Of a stretch of 5,693 nt of DNA, positions 5,227 through 5,693 are shown piece after piece (the first letter of the stretch is position 1; each line of letters opens with the position of its first letter). The stretch is from Candidatus Gastranaerophilales bacterium. Its GTDB lineage: Bacteria; Cyanobacteriota; Vampirovibrionia; Gastranaerophilales; JAILCC01. The stretch lies in the NCBI GenBank assembly GCA_024408745.1, contig JAKSUS010000081.1, positions 1-5,693 of the forward strand, given 5' to 3'. The notes beneath the pieces are model-generated. The model was not told the origin of the DNA and did no database searches. It worked only from the letters and a program-made list of their open reading frames with translations. The translations under genes were made by a program, and so were the position numbers.

Positions 5227-5693
5227 TTATAGACTCATGCCTGCAACGTATCCTGTTGACCAGCAGTTTTGCAAATTATATCCTCCGCAAAATCCGTCTA
5301 TATCAACCACTTCTCCGCAGAAAAACAAATTCTTAATAATTTTAGACTCCATAGTTTTAGAATTAATTTCTTTTAAATCAACTCCGCCGGATGAAACAAT
5401 AACATTATCTTTTAAAGCACCTGTAACATTAATATTTAATTCGGTTAAAATACTTTCTAAAATTTTTCGTTCATCCTTAACTATTTCATGACAAAATTTA
5501 TCATTCAAATTACTCTGTTCCAATACAATTTTTACCAAAGATTTAGGCATGAATTCCGCTAATAATGTACTAACTTTCTTTTTAGAATTATTATTTAACA
5601 AATCCTGCAAATTAAAGTTATCATCTTCAACAAATTTCAAACTGATTTCAAGAGGATTGTCGTAAGAATATTCTTTATTTAAAAATAAAGAAG
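5227..5693 (-). CDS. BaiN/YhiN (HI0933-type) FAD-dependent oxidoreductase, C-terminal part
   Basis: Reading on the minus strand, the frame is open from the right edge to the TAA at 5229-5227, giving about 154 visible residues. The start and the N-terminal FAD-binding Rossmann motif lie outside the window, and the TTG at 5640-5638 is an internal leucine, not a start. The last 50 residues carry the family's hallmarks: SSGGVDLKEINSKTMESK, then LFFCGEVVDIDGFCGGYN, then a W-S-T-G-Y-V-A-G ending. In this family (about 400 residues) the GE...D-x-D-G...GGYN block contacts FAD. Members include E. coli YhiN and clostridial BaiN, and others are labelled aminoacetone oxidase-like; substrates of most are unknown. 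It is cytosolic and converges on the giant gene, so shared function is not implied. The visible part shows no frameshift. Confidence 0.93.
   Translation of the reverse strand, partial: SLFLNKEYSYDNPLEISLKFVEDDNFNLQDLLNNNSKKKVSTLLAEFMPKSLVKIVLEQSNLNDKFCHEIVKDERKILESILTELNINVTGALKDNVIVSSGGVDLKEINSKTMESKIIKNLFFCGEVVDIDGFCGGYNLQNCWSTGYVAGMSL

Noticed and set aside
5237..5491. An 84-codon plus-strand open frame downstream of the giant gene.
   Set aside because: It is antisense to the clearly recognisable flavoprotein gene, has no good ribosome site and follows the terminator hairpin.

Overview
The window is AT-rich bacterial DNA with no RNA genes, insertion sequence or CRISPR array that I can see. 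It holds four protein genes: a 66-residue orphan (minus strand, 1-201), a 357/362-residue HNH nuclease-like protein (plus, 358/373-1446), an 1186-residue protein of unknown function (plus, 1610-5170), and the C-terminal part of a BaiN/YhiN (HI0933-type) flavoprotein (minus, 5227 to the right edge). Low GC, A-rich codon choice, AAGG/GAGGAG ribosome sites and sigma-70-type promoters built on TTTACA fit a low-GC gut-type bacterium such as a Firmicute or a Gastranaerophilales (Melainabacteria-like) lineage. This placement is inference only; nothing here is a phylogenetic marker.

Left part (1-357): the 66-residue gene is divergent from the HNH gene. The gap between them carries A/T tracts at 10-bp steps that lead directly into a TTTACA-16-TATAAT promoter for the HNH gene. 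The HNH protein has a CPCCG knuckle near its N terminus and an EH...GG...N...C-x2-C-NN core near its C terminus. About 190 basic, helical residues separate the two halves, an unusual layout for a zinc-bound HNH fold.

Middle (1447-1609): the gap between the HNH gene and the giant gene is filled mostly by a 101-bp imperfect inverted repeat with arms of about 27 bp. The right arm contains a TTTACA-17-TATAAC promoter that should drive the giant gene, so the two plus-strand genes are probably separate transcription units.

Right part (1610-5693): the giant protein is a mosaic with no family I recognise. In order it has a short N-terminal helical domain, a Lys/Ala/Pro-rich repeat tail, a duplicated module spaced exactly 90 residues apart, three Gly/Ala helix-zipper segments, a charged helical region, one probable membrane helix, a Cys/His/Pro metal-binding-like segment with five consecutive histidines, and a duplicated AEI-x-GEAII motif ending at the C terminus. 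It converges on the flavoprotein gene, and the two share a strong hairpin that probably terminates both. I see no evidence that the flavoprotein works with the other genes. A link between the HNH protein and the giant protein rests only on adjacency.
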